A stretch of DNA of 13,476 nt from Candidatus Onthomorpha intestinigallinarum. Lineage in GTDB: Bacteria > Bacteroidota > Bacteroidia > Bacteroidales > P3. Location of the stretch: the NCBI GenBank assembly GCA_019114015.1, contig DXGG01000006.1, positions 1 through 13,476 of the forward strand. Direction: 5' to 3'. The stretch's first letter is position 1; each line of letters begins with the position of its first letter. Of the stretch, positions 1-9,244 are shown in pieces. The notes below the pieces were generated by a model that searched no databases, was not told the DNA's origin, and saw only the letters and a program-made list of their open reading frames with translations. The translations under genes and the position numbers were made by a program.

Positions 1-15
1 TGTAAATAAATTTGA

Positions 16-23
16 TACCTTTG
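16..23 (+). promoter_or_regulatory. Bacteroidota -7 promoter element before the SulP operon
   Basis: The octamer TACCTTTG matches the Bacteroidota sigma-ABfr -7 consensus TAnnTTTG exactly. It ends 27 bases before the ATG at 51, a normal leader length. The partner -33 TTTG box would fall before the first base of the window, so it cannot be checked. The element also argues against a longer reading frame using the TTG at 12, because that start would lie inside the promoter. Confidence 0.72.
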
Positions 24-50
24 CAAAAAACAACACACAGAACGGCAAAA

Positions 51-1787
51 ATGAAGAAAATAAACCTTAAGGAGGTGTTCTCTCCCAAGTTCTTCGAACT
101 GGTGGCAGGCAAATCCTATTCCAGAGAACTGTTTGCAAAAGACCTTACGGCGGGAATAATAGTCGGAATCGTCGCCATACCCCTGGCCATAGCCTTCGCC
201 ATAGCCTCGGGTGTCAGTCCGCAGCAGGGACTGATAACGGCAATAGTGGCAGGCATAATAATATCCGTTTTCGGAGGCTCGCACGTGCAGATAGGCGGCC
301 CTACGGGGGCGTTCATCGTCATCATCGTCGGGGTGATAGCCCAATACGGAATGGGAGGGCTTATGATTGCAACCGTAATGGCAGGTATCATACTCATCGT
401 CATGGGACTGCTCAAGATAGGCGACATAATAAAGTTCATGCCCTACCCCATCATCGTCGGCTTTACCTCGGGTATTGCGCTGGTTATTTTCTCTACGCAG
501 ATGAAGGACTTTTTCGGCCTTACCGCCTTGGACGGTTCGGAATTGAAAGTGCCGTCCGATTTCATAGACAAGTGGATATGCTATTTCAAGCACATAAGCA
601 CCATAAACCCTTTGGCCACGGCAATGGCCGTGTTTACGGTTGCAATCAGCTTTCTGTGGAACCGCGTGACCAAGGTCGTGCCCGGCTCGCTCATTGCGAT
701 AATAATATGTACGGCAGCTTCCGTTGTTTTGCAGCACTACGGCATGGAGGTTGCGACAATAGGCAACGTCTATCCCGAACTCAGAGACAACGTATCCCTT
801 CCCTCCTTCACCGTTCCGCACATAGACCTTGCCACGCTCAGGATGCTCATATCGCCTGCCTTTACCATAGCCGTACTGTGTGCGATAGAAAGCCTGCTTT
901 CGGCAATGGTGGCCGACGGAGCGACAGGCCGAAAACACAACTCCAACACCGAACTGATAGCTCAGGGAATGGCCAACTTCGTCATTCCTTTCTTCGGAGG
1001 AATACCCGCAACGGGAGCGATAGCAAGAACGATGGCCAACATAAACAACGGAGGCCGCACCCCGGTGGCAGGCATGGTGCATGCCGTATTCCTGCTGTTG
1101 GTTTATCTGTTCCTCATGCCTCTTGCGGCAAACATACCCTTTGCATGTCTGGCGGGAATACTGGTAGTGGTGTCTTACAACATGAGCGAGTGGCGTTCAT
1201 TCAAGGGTCTGCTCAAGAATCCCAAAAGCGACGTTGTGGTATTGCTCATAACCTTTTTCCTTACCGTTGTATTCGACCTCACGATAGCGATAGAGGTGGG
1301 TCTTCTGATTGCCTTCGTCCTTTTCATCAAGCGTGTGATGGAGACATCGAGCATAACCGTCATAGAGGAAGAGCTTCAGAGGACGGAGGATCCCGAATCC
1401 GAAAGGGTGTATGAAAAAGTCGGCAGGGAGGTTCAGATATACGAAATAGACGGTCCTTTCTTCTTCGGCATAGCAAACAAATTCGACGAGTTGAGTTCCG
1501 AAACCAAGAACAAGAAACCCAAGATAAGAATAGTGAGGATGAGGAAGGTGCCTTTCATAGACTCCACGGGACTCAAGAACCTCAAAAGCCTTTGCGACAA
1601 AAGCAGGAAGGAAAGGATTCAAATCATACTCAGCGGAGTCCGACCCGAGGTTTATCAGGTATTGGAGCACAGCGGATTTGTCGATTACCTCGGAAAGGAA
1701 TACATCTTCGACCATATATCCAAGGCTTTGGACAAGGCAAACGAAATGACGGGCGGTGAGAACAAAAACAGTCTTCAAGGTGAGTAG
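51..1787 (+). CDS. SulP-family inorganic anion transporter with C-terminal STAS domain
   Basis: Predicted inner-membrane carrier of 578 residues; SulP proteins move sulfate, bicarbonate or related anions, usually with Na+ or H+. The membrane domain covers roughly residues 30-430. It shows the SulP hallmarks IPLAIAFAIASG near the start, GGPTGAF at about 82-88, ESLLSA at about 280-285 followed by VADGATG, and GGIPATGAIART at about 316-327. A cytoplasmic STAS domain follows (about 460-565) with the conserved FIDSTG loop; the DSTG is at about 504-507. Length and domain order are normal for the family. The ATG at 51 was chosen because the in-frame TTG at 12 lies in the promoter element. The 3' end overlaps the next gene, pointing to one transcript with the ABC genes. 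Whether the substrate is sulfate, bicarbonate or another anion cannot be told; the partner genes give no sulfur-assimilation context. Confidence 0.93.
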   Translation: MKKINLKEVFSPKFFELVAGKSYSRELFAKDLTAGIIVGIVAIPLAIAFAIASGVSPQQGLITAIVAGIIISVFGGSHVQIGGPTGAFIVIIVGVIAQYGMGGLMIATVMAGIILIVMGLLKIGDIIKFMPYPIIVGFTSGIALVIFSTQMKDFFGLTALDGSELKVPSDFIDKWICYFKHISTINPLATAMAVFTVAISFLWNRVTKVVPGSLIAIIICTAASVVLQHYGMEVATIGNVYPELRDNVSLPSFTVPHIDLATLRMLISPAFTIAVLCAIESLLSAMVADGATGRKHNSNTELIAQGMANFVIPFFGGIPATGAIARTMANINNGGRTPVAGMVHAVFLLLVYLFLMPLAANIPFACLAGILVVVSYNMSEWRSFKGLLKNPKSDVVVLLITFFLTVVFDLTIAIEVGLLIAFVLFIKRVMETSSITVIEEELQRTEDPESERVYEKVGREVQIYEIDGPFFFGIANKFDELSSETKNKKPKIRIVRMRKVPFIDSTGLKNLKSLCDKSRKERIQIILSGVRPEVYQVLEHSGFVDYLGKEYIFDHISKALDKANEMTGGENKNSLQGE

Positions 1788-2808
1788 GCAAAAGAACAGT
1801 CTCGTTTTTTCCGCTCTCTGCATATTGTGCACAGGACTTGCAGTGACAAGCTGCATTGTGGGAGTATCGGACATAAGTCCCTCCACGGCCTTGAGGGTGC
1901 TTGCCGAAAGGCTGCTGTTTCTCAACTCTGCTGCAACAGGTGTGGATGAGGGAACGGAATACATAATAATGAACATTCGTCTGCCAAGAGTGCTTTTCGC
2001 ACTTGTCGCAGGCAGCGGACTGTCCGTGTGCGGCCTTGCCTTTCAGGCCATTTTCCGCAATCCGCTGTCCGATCCGTATGTTTTGGGCGTAAGTTCGGGT
2101 GCATCATTCGGGGCTGCCCTTGCCATAATACTCGGACTGGAATCGTCCCTGTTCGGACTGAGCGGACTGAGCTTTCTTTCCGCACTTGTGACGGTAATGC
2201 TGATAATAAAGATAGCAAGCTACGGCAACAGGATACACACCACCACCCTGCTGCTTGCCGGAATATCCATAAACTTCCTTATTTCGGCAATCATATCTCT
2301 TATGCTCATACTGAATCAGGAGCAGATGGACAAGATAATATTCTGGACAATGGGCAGTCTGTCATACGTCACATACGGAAATGTGCTCACCGCCTTTGTT
2401 GCGGTGATGCTCGGCACGGGCGTTGTGGCGTTCAATGCAAGGCCTTTGAATGCAATGCTGATAGACTCCCAGAGTGCGACGACGCTCGGCGTGAACGTGG
2501 AAAGGACAAAACGAGCGATATTGCTTGTATGCACCCTTATGGTTGCGGTGATAGTGGCATACAGCGGAGTGATAGGCTTCATAGGTCTGGTAGTCCCGCA
2601 CATGGTAAGGCTGTGCATGGGAAGCGACAACAGAAGGCTTATACCCTATTCCATTGTCGGGGGAATGATTTTCATGCTTGCCTCCGACCTGCTGTCCCGA
2701 ATGCTGATACCGCCTTCGGAAATACCGGTGGGAAGCATAACCGCCCTGATAGGCTCCCCATTTTTCATATTCCTGTTGTTTAATGCAAAAAAACGTCTGA
2801 ACAAATGA
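1756..2808 (+). CDS. FecCD/BtuC-family ABC importer permease (iron-chelate, heme or cobamide type)
   Basis: Integral membrane subunit of a type II ABC importer, about 350 residues, the usual length. Family motifs are RLPR at about 75-78, the QAIFRNPLSDPYVLGVSSGA block at about 97-116, GFIGLVVPH at about 274-282 (the segment that contacts the ATPase) and EIPVGSITALIG at about 322-333 near the end. Around ten hydrophobic segments are visible. The start is uncertain. The GTG at 1756 overlaps the SulP gene by 32 bases; a second GTG at 1780 would overlap by 8 bases and remove only eight polar residues; the first ATG (1968) would cut off the first membrane helix. The ATPase gene starts in its last four bases. 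Substrate is not determined: FecCD permeases serve ferric siderophores, heme, cobamides and others, and no binding protein or TonB receptor is nearby. Confidence 0.92.
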   Translation: MRTKTVFKVSRQKNSLVFSALCILCTGLAVTSCIVGVSDISPSTALRVLAERLLFLNSAATGVDEGTEYIIMNIRLPRVLFALVAGSGLSVCGLAFQAIFRNPLSDPYVLGVSSGASFGAALAIILGLESSLFGLSGLSFLSALVTVMLIIKIASYGNRIHTTTLLLAGISINFLISAIISLMLILNQEQMDKIIFWTMGSLSYVTYGNVLTAFVAVMLGTGVVAFNARPLNAMLIDSQSATTLGVNVERTKRAILLVCTLMVAVIVAYSGVIGFIGLVVPHMVRLCMGSDNRRLIPYSIVGGMIFMLASDLLSRMLIPPSEIPVGSITALIGSPFFIFLLFNAKKRLNK

Positions 2809-3578
2809 TAGAGGTATCGCATCTGAACTATACGGCAGGCAAAAGGAAAATCCTTTCGGACATTTCCTTTCACATGAAGAACAGAGGCTTTTACGGCATT
2901 GTGGGAAACAACGGCTCGGGAAAGACTACCCTTGTCAGATTTCTTTCCGGAATAATCAACGTTCCGGACAACACCATAAGGATAATGGGCAGGGACATCA
3001 ACTCCTACTCGCACAAAACTCTTGCAAGACATATCGCATTGGTTCCTCAGCATACCGGTCTCATGTTCGATTTCTCGGCACATCAGATAGTGCTGATGGG
3101 ACGCATGCCTTATCAGAAACCTCTTCATGCGGACAGCGAACAGGACCTTGAAACGGTGAGGGACTGCATGACAAAGACCAACACATGGCACCTAAGGGAC
3201 ATGAACGTCAACAATCTGAGCGGCGGAGAATTCCAAAGGGTGATAATCGCAAGGGCTCTGGCACAGCAGACGCCCATTCTGTTTTTGGACGAGGCCGTAT
3301 CCAATCTGGACATACATCATCAGATTGAGATAATGGACCTGTTGAAAAGAATCAATGCCGAATCCGAAACATGCATAGTGATGATTCTGCACGACTTGAA
3401 CCTCGCAATGCAATACTGCGACGAACTTCTGGCATTGAAGGAAGGCTCTTTGGAGGCTTTCGGACCGACGGAAGAGATACTGACAGAGGAGAACATCGGA
3501 AGGATATTCGATGTCAAAGCTTCTCTTGTGCGATACGGTTCGGAGGATAAAAGACACATAATAATCTCAAGGCTTTGA
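2805..3578 (+). CDS. FecE/BtuD-family ABC importer ATP-binding protein
   Basis: Cytoplasmic ATPase of 257 residues that would power the permease encoded just upstream; the genes overlap by four bases (ATGA), typical of translational coupling. All nucleotide-binding elements are present: Walker A GNNGSGKTT at 34-42, Q-loop Gln82, signature LSGGE at 138-142, Walker B ILFLDE at 158-163, D-loop SNLD at 166-169 and switch His196 (LHDLN). An oddity is AV in place of the usual PT right after the catalytic Glu163 (DEAVSNLD instead of DEPTSNLD). Family assignment follows from the pairing with a FecCD permease and from the SNLD-IHHQIEIM pattern common in iron and cobamide importers. Substrate unknown. 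Confidence 0.93.
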   Translation: MIEVSHLNYTAGKRKILSDISFHMKNRGFYGIVGNNGSGKTTLVRFLSGIINVPDNTIRIMGRDINSYSHKTLARHIALVPQHTGLMFDFSAHQIVLMGRMPYQKPLHADSEQDLETVRDCMTKTNTWHLRDMNVNNLSGGEFQRVIIARALAQQTPILFLDEAVSNLDIHHQIEIMDLLKRINAESETCIVMILHDLNLAMQYCDELLALKEGSLEAFGPTEEILTEENIGRIFDVKASLVRYGSEDKRHIIISRL

Positions 3579-3628
3579 AAATGTTTTTTCTTCAGAATCC
3601 GTTTTTTTTCTTTTCTGAAGACATTTTC
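3577..3628 (+). terminator. Interrupted hairpin at the end of the ABC operon, likely terminator
   Basis: A left arm at 3577-3597 pairs with a right arm at 3613-3628. The outer 8 bases (GAAAATGT) and inner 8 bases (CTTCAGAA) of the left arm match the right arm perfectly, but five T residues at 3585-3589 are inserted between them as a bulge. The loop (3598-3612) is T-rich. It overlaps the ATPase stop codon. There is no clean T-tract after the 3' arm, so it may be a 3'-end stabilising stem rather than a classic intrinsic terminator. Confidence 0.5.
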
Positions 3629-3634
3629 ACGCAA

Positions 3635-3659
3635 TTTGATTCTGTCAAGCGGAATCAAA
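3635..3659. repeat. 8-bp perfect inverted repeat in the convergent intergenic region
   Basis: TTTGATTC at 3635-3642 and GAATCAAA at 3652-3659 are exact reverse complements with a 9-base spacer. There is no T-tract on either strand directly after the stem. It sits between the ABC operon hairpin and the terminator of the opposite-strand gene, so it may add to transcript separation or be incidental. Confidence 0.45.
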
Positions 3660-3664
3660 GAAAC

Positions 3665-3696
3665 AAAAAAAAGCATCGGAATCATAACTCCGACGC
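3665..3696 (-). terminator. Rho-independent terminator of the groESL/DUF4293 transcript
   Basis: Read on the minus strand, GCGTCGGA (3696-3689) pairs with TCCGATGC (3680-3673) through seven Watson-Crick pairs and one G-U pair, with an 8-base loop, followed at once by eight T residues (3672-3665). It begins 7 bases after the stop codon of the DUF4293 gene. This is a textbook intrinsic terminator. Confidence 0.85.
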
Positions 3697-3703
3697 CTTG
3701 TGA

Positions 3704-4192
3704 TTATCTCAATCTTTCAGAAGCTCTGACCAGTTGCTCGTCCTTTTTGATAGCCCTTTGAGCAGACATGAAGAACAGTACCTGCGCTATAGGGAAATAC
3801 GAAGCCAGTGCATAAACCGACTTGACCATGCTTATGGAATGCGAACTGAAATAGTTCTCCTGCGAAGGGACTATGTACAAAAACAGAAGCGCAACGTATA
3901 TCACGCTCAAAAGAAAGCCCACGGCGGTAATCTTCAACTGCAACGGCCTGTTCCTGTAAAGGAAAATCGAAACCGTTGCCAAAAGTCCCAAGACTACGGT
4001 AAATATCACTCCGAACCATTCGACCGACAACTGCGGCAGCACAGTGGCATCAGCCGAGAGCTTTTCAGGTATCAGATTGTATTCCAATGCCCCGTAGTTC
4101 TGCGTTTCAAAAATCGCCAACGGGAAAAAAAATCCAAGCACCGAACAAAGCAGTGCCAGAAAAAGCCATAATGTCTGTATTCTCTGTATCAT
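3704..4192 (-). CDS. DUF4293-family small membrane protein
   Basis: A 162-residue protein with four predicted membrane helices at about 7-28, 59-80, 87-108 and 128-145. It begins MIQRIQTLWLF and ends with a charged tail, KKDEQLVRASERLR; both ends resemble the DUF4293 family of Bacteroidota as I know it. The function of the family is unknown. The ATG at 4192 was preferred over a longer frame from a TTG at 4261, because MIQRIQ is the family's usual N-terminus and the extra 23 residues would be encoded by a region holding a strong hairpin. It lies downstream of groEL on the same strand and ends at a good terminator, so it may be read partly by groESL read-through. No clear promoter of its own is visible. 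Confidence 0.85.
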   Translation of the reverse strand: MIQRIQTLWLFLALLCSVLGFFFPLAIFETQNYGALEYNLIPEKLSADATVLPQLSVEWFGVIFTVVLGLLATVSIFLYRNRPLQLKITAVGFLLSVIYVALLFLYIVPSQENYFSSHSISMVKSVYALASYFPIAQVLFFMSAQRAIKKDEQLVRASERLR

Positions 4193-4212
4193 TGCTGCAA
4201 TTGTTTGAAACA

Positions 4213-4248
4213 CAACAAGCCCAAGGACTGATGTTCTTGAGCTTGTTG
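4213..4248 (-). terminator. Hairpin between groEL and the DUF4293 gene, possible terminator or attenuator
   Basis: CAACAAGC at 4213-4220 and CAAG at 4222-4225 pair with CTTG at 4236-4239 and GCTTGTTG at 4241-4248, with one mismatch (4221/4240) and a 10-base loop. The stem starts 22 bases after the groEL stop. The sequence following it on the minus strand (TGTTTC) is only weakly T-rich, so termination is probably partial at best; it could instead act as a 3' stabiliser that sets groEL above the downstream gene. Confidence 0.5.
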
Positions 4249-4270
4249 CCTTGTTAATCAATCATTTTCA

Positions 4271-5932
<1,662 letters not shown>

Positions 5933-6211
5933 TTAAATAACTGCGTAAATATCGTTTTCTCTCATTATGAGGTAATCCACACCGTCTATGTTGATTTCAG
6001 TGCCGGAGTATTTGCCGTAAAGAATCTTGTCACCGACCTTTACAGTCATGGGCTCGTCCTTTTTGCCGGCGCCGACGGCAACAACTTCGCCCGTCATCGG
6101 TTTTTCCTTTGCCGTATCAGGTATGATTATTCCTGAAGCCGTCTTTTGTTCTGCTTCCGCAGGTTTTACCAAAACTCTGTCTGCTAACGGTTTTACTTTT
6201 ACTTTTGTCAT
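5933..6211 (-). CDS. groES: Co-chaperonin GroES (10 kDa, Hsp10)
   Basis: A 92-residue co-chaperonin that caps the GroEL ring as a heptamer. It shows [12 protein letters not shown] at the N-terminus, a mobile loop around 17-34 including the SGIIIPD segment that docks on GroEL, and the family pattern [14 protein letters not shown] at 60-73. The ATG at 6211 is preceded by AGGAG (6225-6221) nine bases away, one of the few good Shine-Dalgarno sequences in the window. It is first in the groES-groEL operon and cut off from valS by a strong terminator. Confidence 0.97.
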   Translation of the reverse strand: MTKVKVKPLADRVLVKPAEAEQKTASGIIIPDTAKEKPMTGEVVAVGAGKKDEPMTVKVGDKILYGKYSGTEINIDGVDYLIMRENDIYAVI

Positions 6212-6220
6212 TTTTTTGAT

Positions 6221-6225
6221 CTCCT
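6221..6225 (-). promoter_or_regulatory. Shine-Dalgarno site of groES
   Basis: AGGAG on the minus strand ends nine bases before the groES ATG. It stands out because most genes here have only A-rich leaders, and it supports the chosen start and high expression. Confidence 0.65.
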
Positions 6226-6294
6226 ATTCTTTGGTTCTTAATTTCTTTTCATCTCTTTCGTCCATCGGACAAACTGCCCATATAAGGCCAAAAT

Positions 6295-6328
6295 CATGCC
6301 AAAACATTTTTTCTGTCATTTTGACATG
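6295..6328. promoter_or_regulatory. Inverted repeats upstream of groES, candidate operator
   Basis: CATGCCAAAA (6295-6304) and TTTTGACATG (6319-6328) are reverse complements except for one base, with a 14-base spacer. A second palindrome, TGTCA-TTT-TGACA (6314-6326), overlaps the right arm. They lie 84-117 bases before the groES start and before any possible leader end, where a promoter or operator is expected. They do not match the HrcA operator CIRCE (TTAGCACTC-N9-GAGTGCTAA). No good TAnnTTTG element was found on the minus strand in this interval. Confidence 0.35.
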
Positions 6329-6346
6329 ATTTGTCTGCATTACAAG

Positions 6347-6377
6347 AAAAAAGGTCATCATTTGACTGACGACCTTT
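6347..6377 (-). terminator. Rho-independent terminator of valS
   Basis: On the minus strand AAAGGTCGTCA (6377-6367) pairs with TGATGACCTTT (6360-6350) over 11 bases, including one G-U pair, around a 6-base loop. The T-run spans 6352-6347, partly within the stem. It starts 31 bases after the valS stop and isolates valS from groES. Confidence 0.85.
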
Positions 6378-6408
6378 GCCTGTTTTGTTTGTATGTATTG
6401 GATTCTTA

Positions 6409-9039
6409 CTACTTCAATGCTGCCAACTGTTCCTTGAGCAATGCTATCTTCTGCTCGGAATCCGACAGCTTTTTCCTTTCAGCCTCCACTATGTTGGTCG
6501 GAGCCTTGCTGACAAAGCTTTCATTCGACAGTTTTTTCATGACGGACGCCCTGAAACCTTCATAATACTTTATGTCGGCCTCTATCTTTCTTTTTTCCTC
6601 ATCCTTGTCCACGCTGCCGGTCAACGGAATGAAGAACTCTGTCGTTCCAACCATCTTTGCTATCGCACCGCCGACTTTTTCGGAGGTGGATTCAAATCTT
6701 TTCAGGTTACACATCTTGCTTATTATGTCCGCATATTCGGCAAGCGTTCCGGATTCCCTGCCGTTGGAATAATAAACCTCCAATGCGACCTTCTGGGCTA
6801 TGTTCTTCTCGTTTCTTACCGTCCTTACTCCCGCTATGAATTCCTGAACGAAAGCGAAGCATTCCAATACCGCATCATCCCTTTCGGTTCCGCACGGCAT
6901 GGAGGAAAGCATCAGAAAGTCATCCTCTTTTCTCTGACGTATCATGTGATATATCTCCTCGGTGACAAAAGGCATGAAAGGATGCAGAATCTTCATCAGA
7001 CGCTCGAAAATGTCGAGTGTCCTCTCATAGGTTTCGGAATCTATCGGTGATTGATAGGCCGGCTTTATTATTTCAAGATACCATGAACAGAAATCGTCCC
7101 AAATGAACTTGTAAACGGTCATCAAGGCCTCGGACAACTTGTAATTGGAGAAGTCTTTTTCCAGTTCGCACAATGTTGCGTTCATTTTGGCCTCGAACCA
7201 TTCCACTGCCTTTCGCGAGCTGTCGGGTTGTGGCAATTGTTCCACCTTCCACGACTTTACAAGTCTCAAGGCATTCCATATCTTGTTGGAAAAGTTCCTG
7301 CCCTGTTCGCAATAGCTCTCATCAAAAGGCAAGTCGTTGCCCGCCGGAGAGGCAAGCAGCATGCCCATTCTCACTCCGTCGGCTCCATAGCGGTCCATAA
7401 GCTCTATAGGGTTGGGACTGTTGCCAAGGCTCTTGCTCATCTTCCTTCCAAGTTTGTCTCTTACTATGCCCGTAAAATAAACATTTCTGAAAGGAACCTC
7501 TTTCCTGTATTCCAATCCTGCCATAATCATCCTGGCCACCCAGAAGAATATTATCTCAGGAGCAGTAATCAAATCATCCGTAGGATAGTAATATCTTATC
7601 TGGTCATTGTCCGGATGACGTATGCCATCGAATACCGATATCGGCCACAACCATGATGAAAACCATGTATCGAGAACGTCCTCATCCTGTTTCAGGTCCG
7701 CCGAGGTATAGTTTTCTTCAGGGAAACGCTCGCGAGCCTTTGCCAAAGCCTCCTCCAAAGTCTTTGCAACTACGACTTCTCTGTTCGGAAGGTAGTATGC
7801 AGGTATCCTCTGCCCCCACCACAACTGTCTTGATATGCACCAGTCCTTTACATTCTCCATCCAGTGACGGTAAACGTTCTTGAACTTTGCCGGATGAAAC
7901 CTTATGGTGTCGTTCATCACAACCTCAAGAGCCGGTTTGGCCAGTTTTTCCATCCTTACGAACCATTGCAATGACAATTTCGGCTCTATGACCGCGTTGG
8001 TCCTTTCCGAACAGCCTATCTTGTTGTTGTAATCCTCTATCTTGAATACAAGGCCTGCCTCTTGCAGATCTTCCACTATTTTCCTGCGGCAGTCGAAGCG
8101 GTCCATCGAAGCATAAACGCCGCCGTTATCGTTAAGCGTTCCGTTGTCGTTGAATATGTCTATCACATCCAGCTTGTGCTTCAATCCGAGGTTGTAGTCG
8201 TTCACATCATGTGCAGGAGTTATCTTCAATGCTCCCGTTCCGAATTCCCTGTCAACGTACTCGTCGAATATGACAGGCACACTGCGACCTACCAAAGGCA
8301 CAATCAGTCTTTTGCCTTTCAACGACGAGTATCTTTCATCCTCGGGATGTACGCATACAGCAGTATCTCCCAATATGGTTTCGGGACGTGTTGTGGCAAC
8401 AACCACGAATTCTTCGCTGTTTTCTATCTTGTACTTTAGGTAATACAGCTTTGAGTTCTGTTCCTTGAAAATAACCTCCTCATCACTCAAAGCTGTCAGT
8501 GCGACAGGGTCCCAGTTGACCATCCTTACACCACGATATATCAATCCTTTATCATAAAGGTCGACAAATACGTCTATGACCGATTCGTACAAAGCCTCTT
8601 CCATCGTGAAGCGGGTCCTGTCCCAGTCACATGAGGCACCCAGTTTTTTCAGTTGCTGCAATATTATGCCGCCGTGCTTTTCCTTCCAGTCCCACGCATG
8701 TGCAAGGAACTCCTCGCGTGAAAGGTCCTGTTTGTTTATTCCCTCCTCCTTGAGCTTGGCTACCACCTTGGCCTCCGTTGCAATCGAGGCATGATCCGTA
8801 CCAGGCACCCAGCAGGCATTGAATCCTTTCATCCTTGCCCTTCTGACCAATACATCCTGAATGGTGTTGTTGAGCATGTGTCCCATGTGCAACACTCCAG
8901 TGACATTGGGCGGAGGAATAACTATCGTAAAAGCTTTTCTGCCGTCGGGTTGAGAGGCAAAGCACTTGTTGTTCATCCATTTAGCATACCATTTGTCTTC
9001 TATGGCTTTAGCCTCATACTTGCTTGCAATCTCTGTCAT
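6409..9039 (-). CDS. valS: Valyl-tRNA synthetase
   Basis: Class I aminoacyl-tRNA synthetase of 876 residues that joins valine to tRNA-Val and edits mischarged threonine. The HIGH-type motif is HMGH at 51-54 within [13 protein letters not shown], and KMSKS lies at 533-537. The CP1 editing domain shows [13 protein letters not shown] at about 216-228 and the HDVNDYNLG segment at about 277-285. The tRNA-binding anticodon domain follows, and a charged helical stretch from about 812 to the end fits the C-terminal coiled-coil arm. Length and order are standard. The ATG at 9039 gives the usual bacterial N-terminus. It stands alone, with its own -7 element upstream and a terminator downstream. Confidence 0.98.
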   Translation of the reverse strand: MTEIASKYEAKAIEDKWYAKWMNNKCFASQPDGRKAFTIVIPPPNVTGVLHMGHMLNNTIQDVLVRRARMKGFNACWVPGTDHASIATEAKVVAKLKEEGINKQDLSREEFLAHAWDWKEKHGGIILQQLKKLGASCDWDRTRFTMEEALYESVIDVFVDLYDKGLIYRGVRMVNWDPVALTALSDEEVIFKEQNSKLYYLKYKIENSEEFVVVATTRPETILGDTAVCVHPEDERYSSLKGKRLIVPLVGRSVPVIFDEYVDREFGTGALKITPAHDVNDYNLGLKHKLDVIDIFNDNGTLNDNGGVYASMDRFDCRRKIVEDLQEAGLVFKIEDYNNKIGCSERTNAVIEPKLSLQWFVRMEKLAKPALEVVMNDTIRFHPAKFKNVYRHWMENVKDWCISRQLWWGQRIPAYYLPNREVVVAKTLEEALAKARERFPEENYTSADLKQDEDVLDTWFSSWLWPISVFDGIRHPDNDQIRYYYPTDDLITAPEIIFFWVARMIMAGLEYRKEVPFRNVYFTGIVRDKLGRKMSKSLGNSPNPIELMDRYGADGVRMGMLLASPAGNDLPFDESYCEQGRNFSNKIWNALRLVKSWKVEQLPQPDSSRKAVEWFEAKMNATLCELEKDFSNYKLSEALMTVYKFIWDDFCSWYLEIIKPAYQSPIDSETYERTLDIFERLMKILHPFMPFVTEEIYHMIRQRKEDDFLMLSSMPCGTERDDAVLECFAFVQEFIAGVRTVRNEKNIAQKVALEVYYSNGRESGTLAEYADIISKMCNLKRFESTSEKVGGAIAKMVGTTEFFIPLTGSVDKDEEKRKIEADIKYYEGFRASVMKKLSNESFVSKAPTNIVEAERKKLSDSEQKIALLKEQLAALK

Positions 9040-9078
9040 AAATACAATATCTTACTTCTTTACTGAAAAAATCATCGG

Positions 9079-9086
9079 CAAAAGTA
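9079..9086 (-). promoter_or_regulatory. -7 promoter element of valS
   Basis: On the minus strand the sequence reads TACTTTTG, an exact TAnnTTTG match, ending 39 bases before the valS ATG. No convincing -33 TTTG is seen at the expected distance. Confidence 0.6.
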
Positions 9087-9236
9087 CAAAAAAAAATTGG
9101 CGTTGAGCGCTCTTCTTCGACATGTTATTAAAACGAAACCCAAGAATCTGAAAAGAGCAATACCACAAATGCACAATCCATCAATTCATGTACAAAAAAC
9201 AGTAAAACATATACAGTCACGTATAACAATAGGGTG

Positions 9237-9244
9237 TAATTTTG
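9237..9244 (+). promoter_or_regulatory. -7 promoter element of the CMD-cupin gene
   Basis: TAATTTTG matches TAnnTTTG and ends 32 bases before the ATG at 9277. The region 19-21 bases upstream lacks a TTG, so basal activity may be weak and activator-dependent (inference). The rest of the 237-base gap between valS and this gene (9040-9276) holds the valS promoter and the hairpin at 9242-9265 and nothing else that I can identify. Confidence 0.55.

Noticed and set aside
572..1414. A 280-codon open frame on the plus strand inside the SulP gene
   Set aside because: It is rich in Arg, His and Gln with no family motif and lies in another frame of a clearly real gene. It is a composition shadow.
1197..1976. 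A 259-codon open frame on the minus strand across SulP and the permease
   Set aside because: It crosses two well-supported overlapping genes on the other strand and shows no recognisable domain.
2154..2171. Tandem 9-base duplication CGGACTGAG in the permease gene
   Set aside because: It keeps frame (encoding part of FGLSGLS) in a loop or helix end of a membrane protein; a minor coding repeat with no sign of function.
2028..2783. A 251-codon open frame inside the FecCD gene
   Set aside because: Arg/His/Gly-rich low-complexity translation in another frame of a motif-rich membrane protein gene.
6212..6346. CIRCE element (HrcA operator) before groES
   Set aside because: No TTAGCACTC / GAGTGCTAA arms are present; the palindromes there are different.
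6376..7050. A 224-codon plus-strand frame opposite valS
   Set aside because: It lies antisense to the C-terminal part of valS and includes the terminator stem; no motif supports it.
9105..9112. Palindrome GAGCGCTC between valS and the CMD-cupin gene
   Set aside because: An 8-base palindrome with no extension and no partner site; expected by chance.
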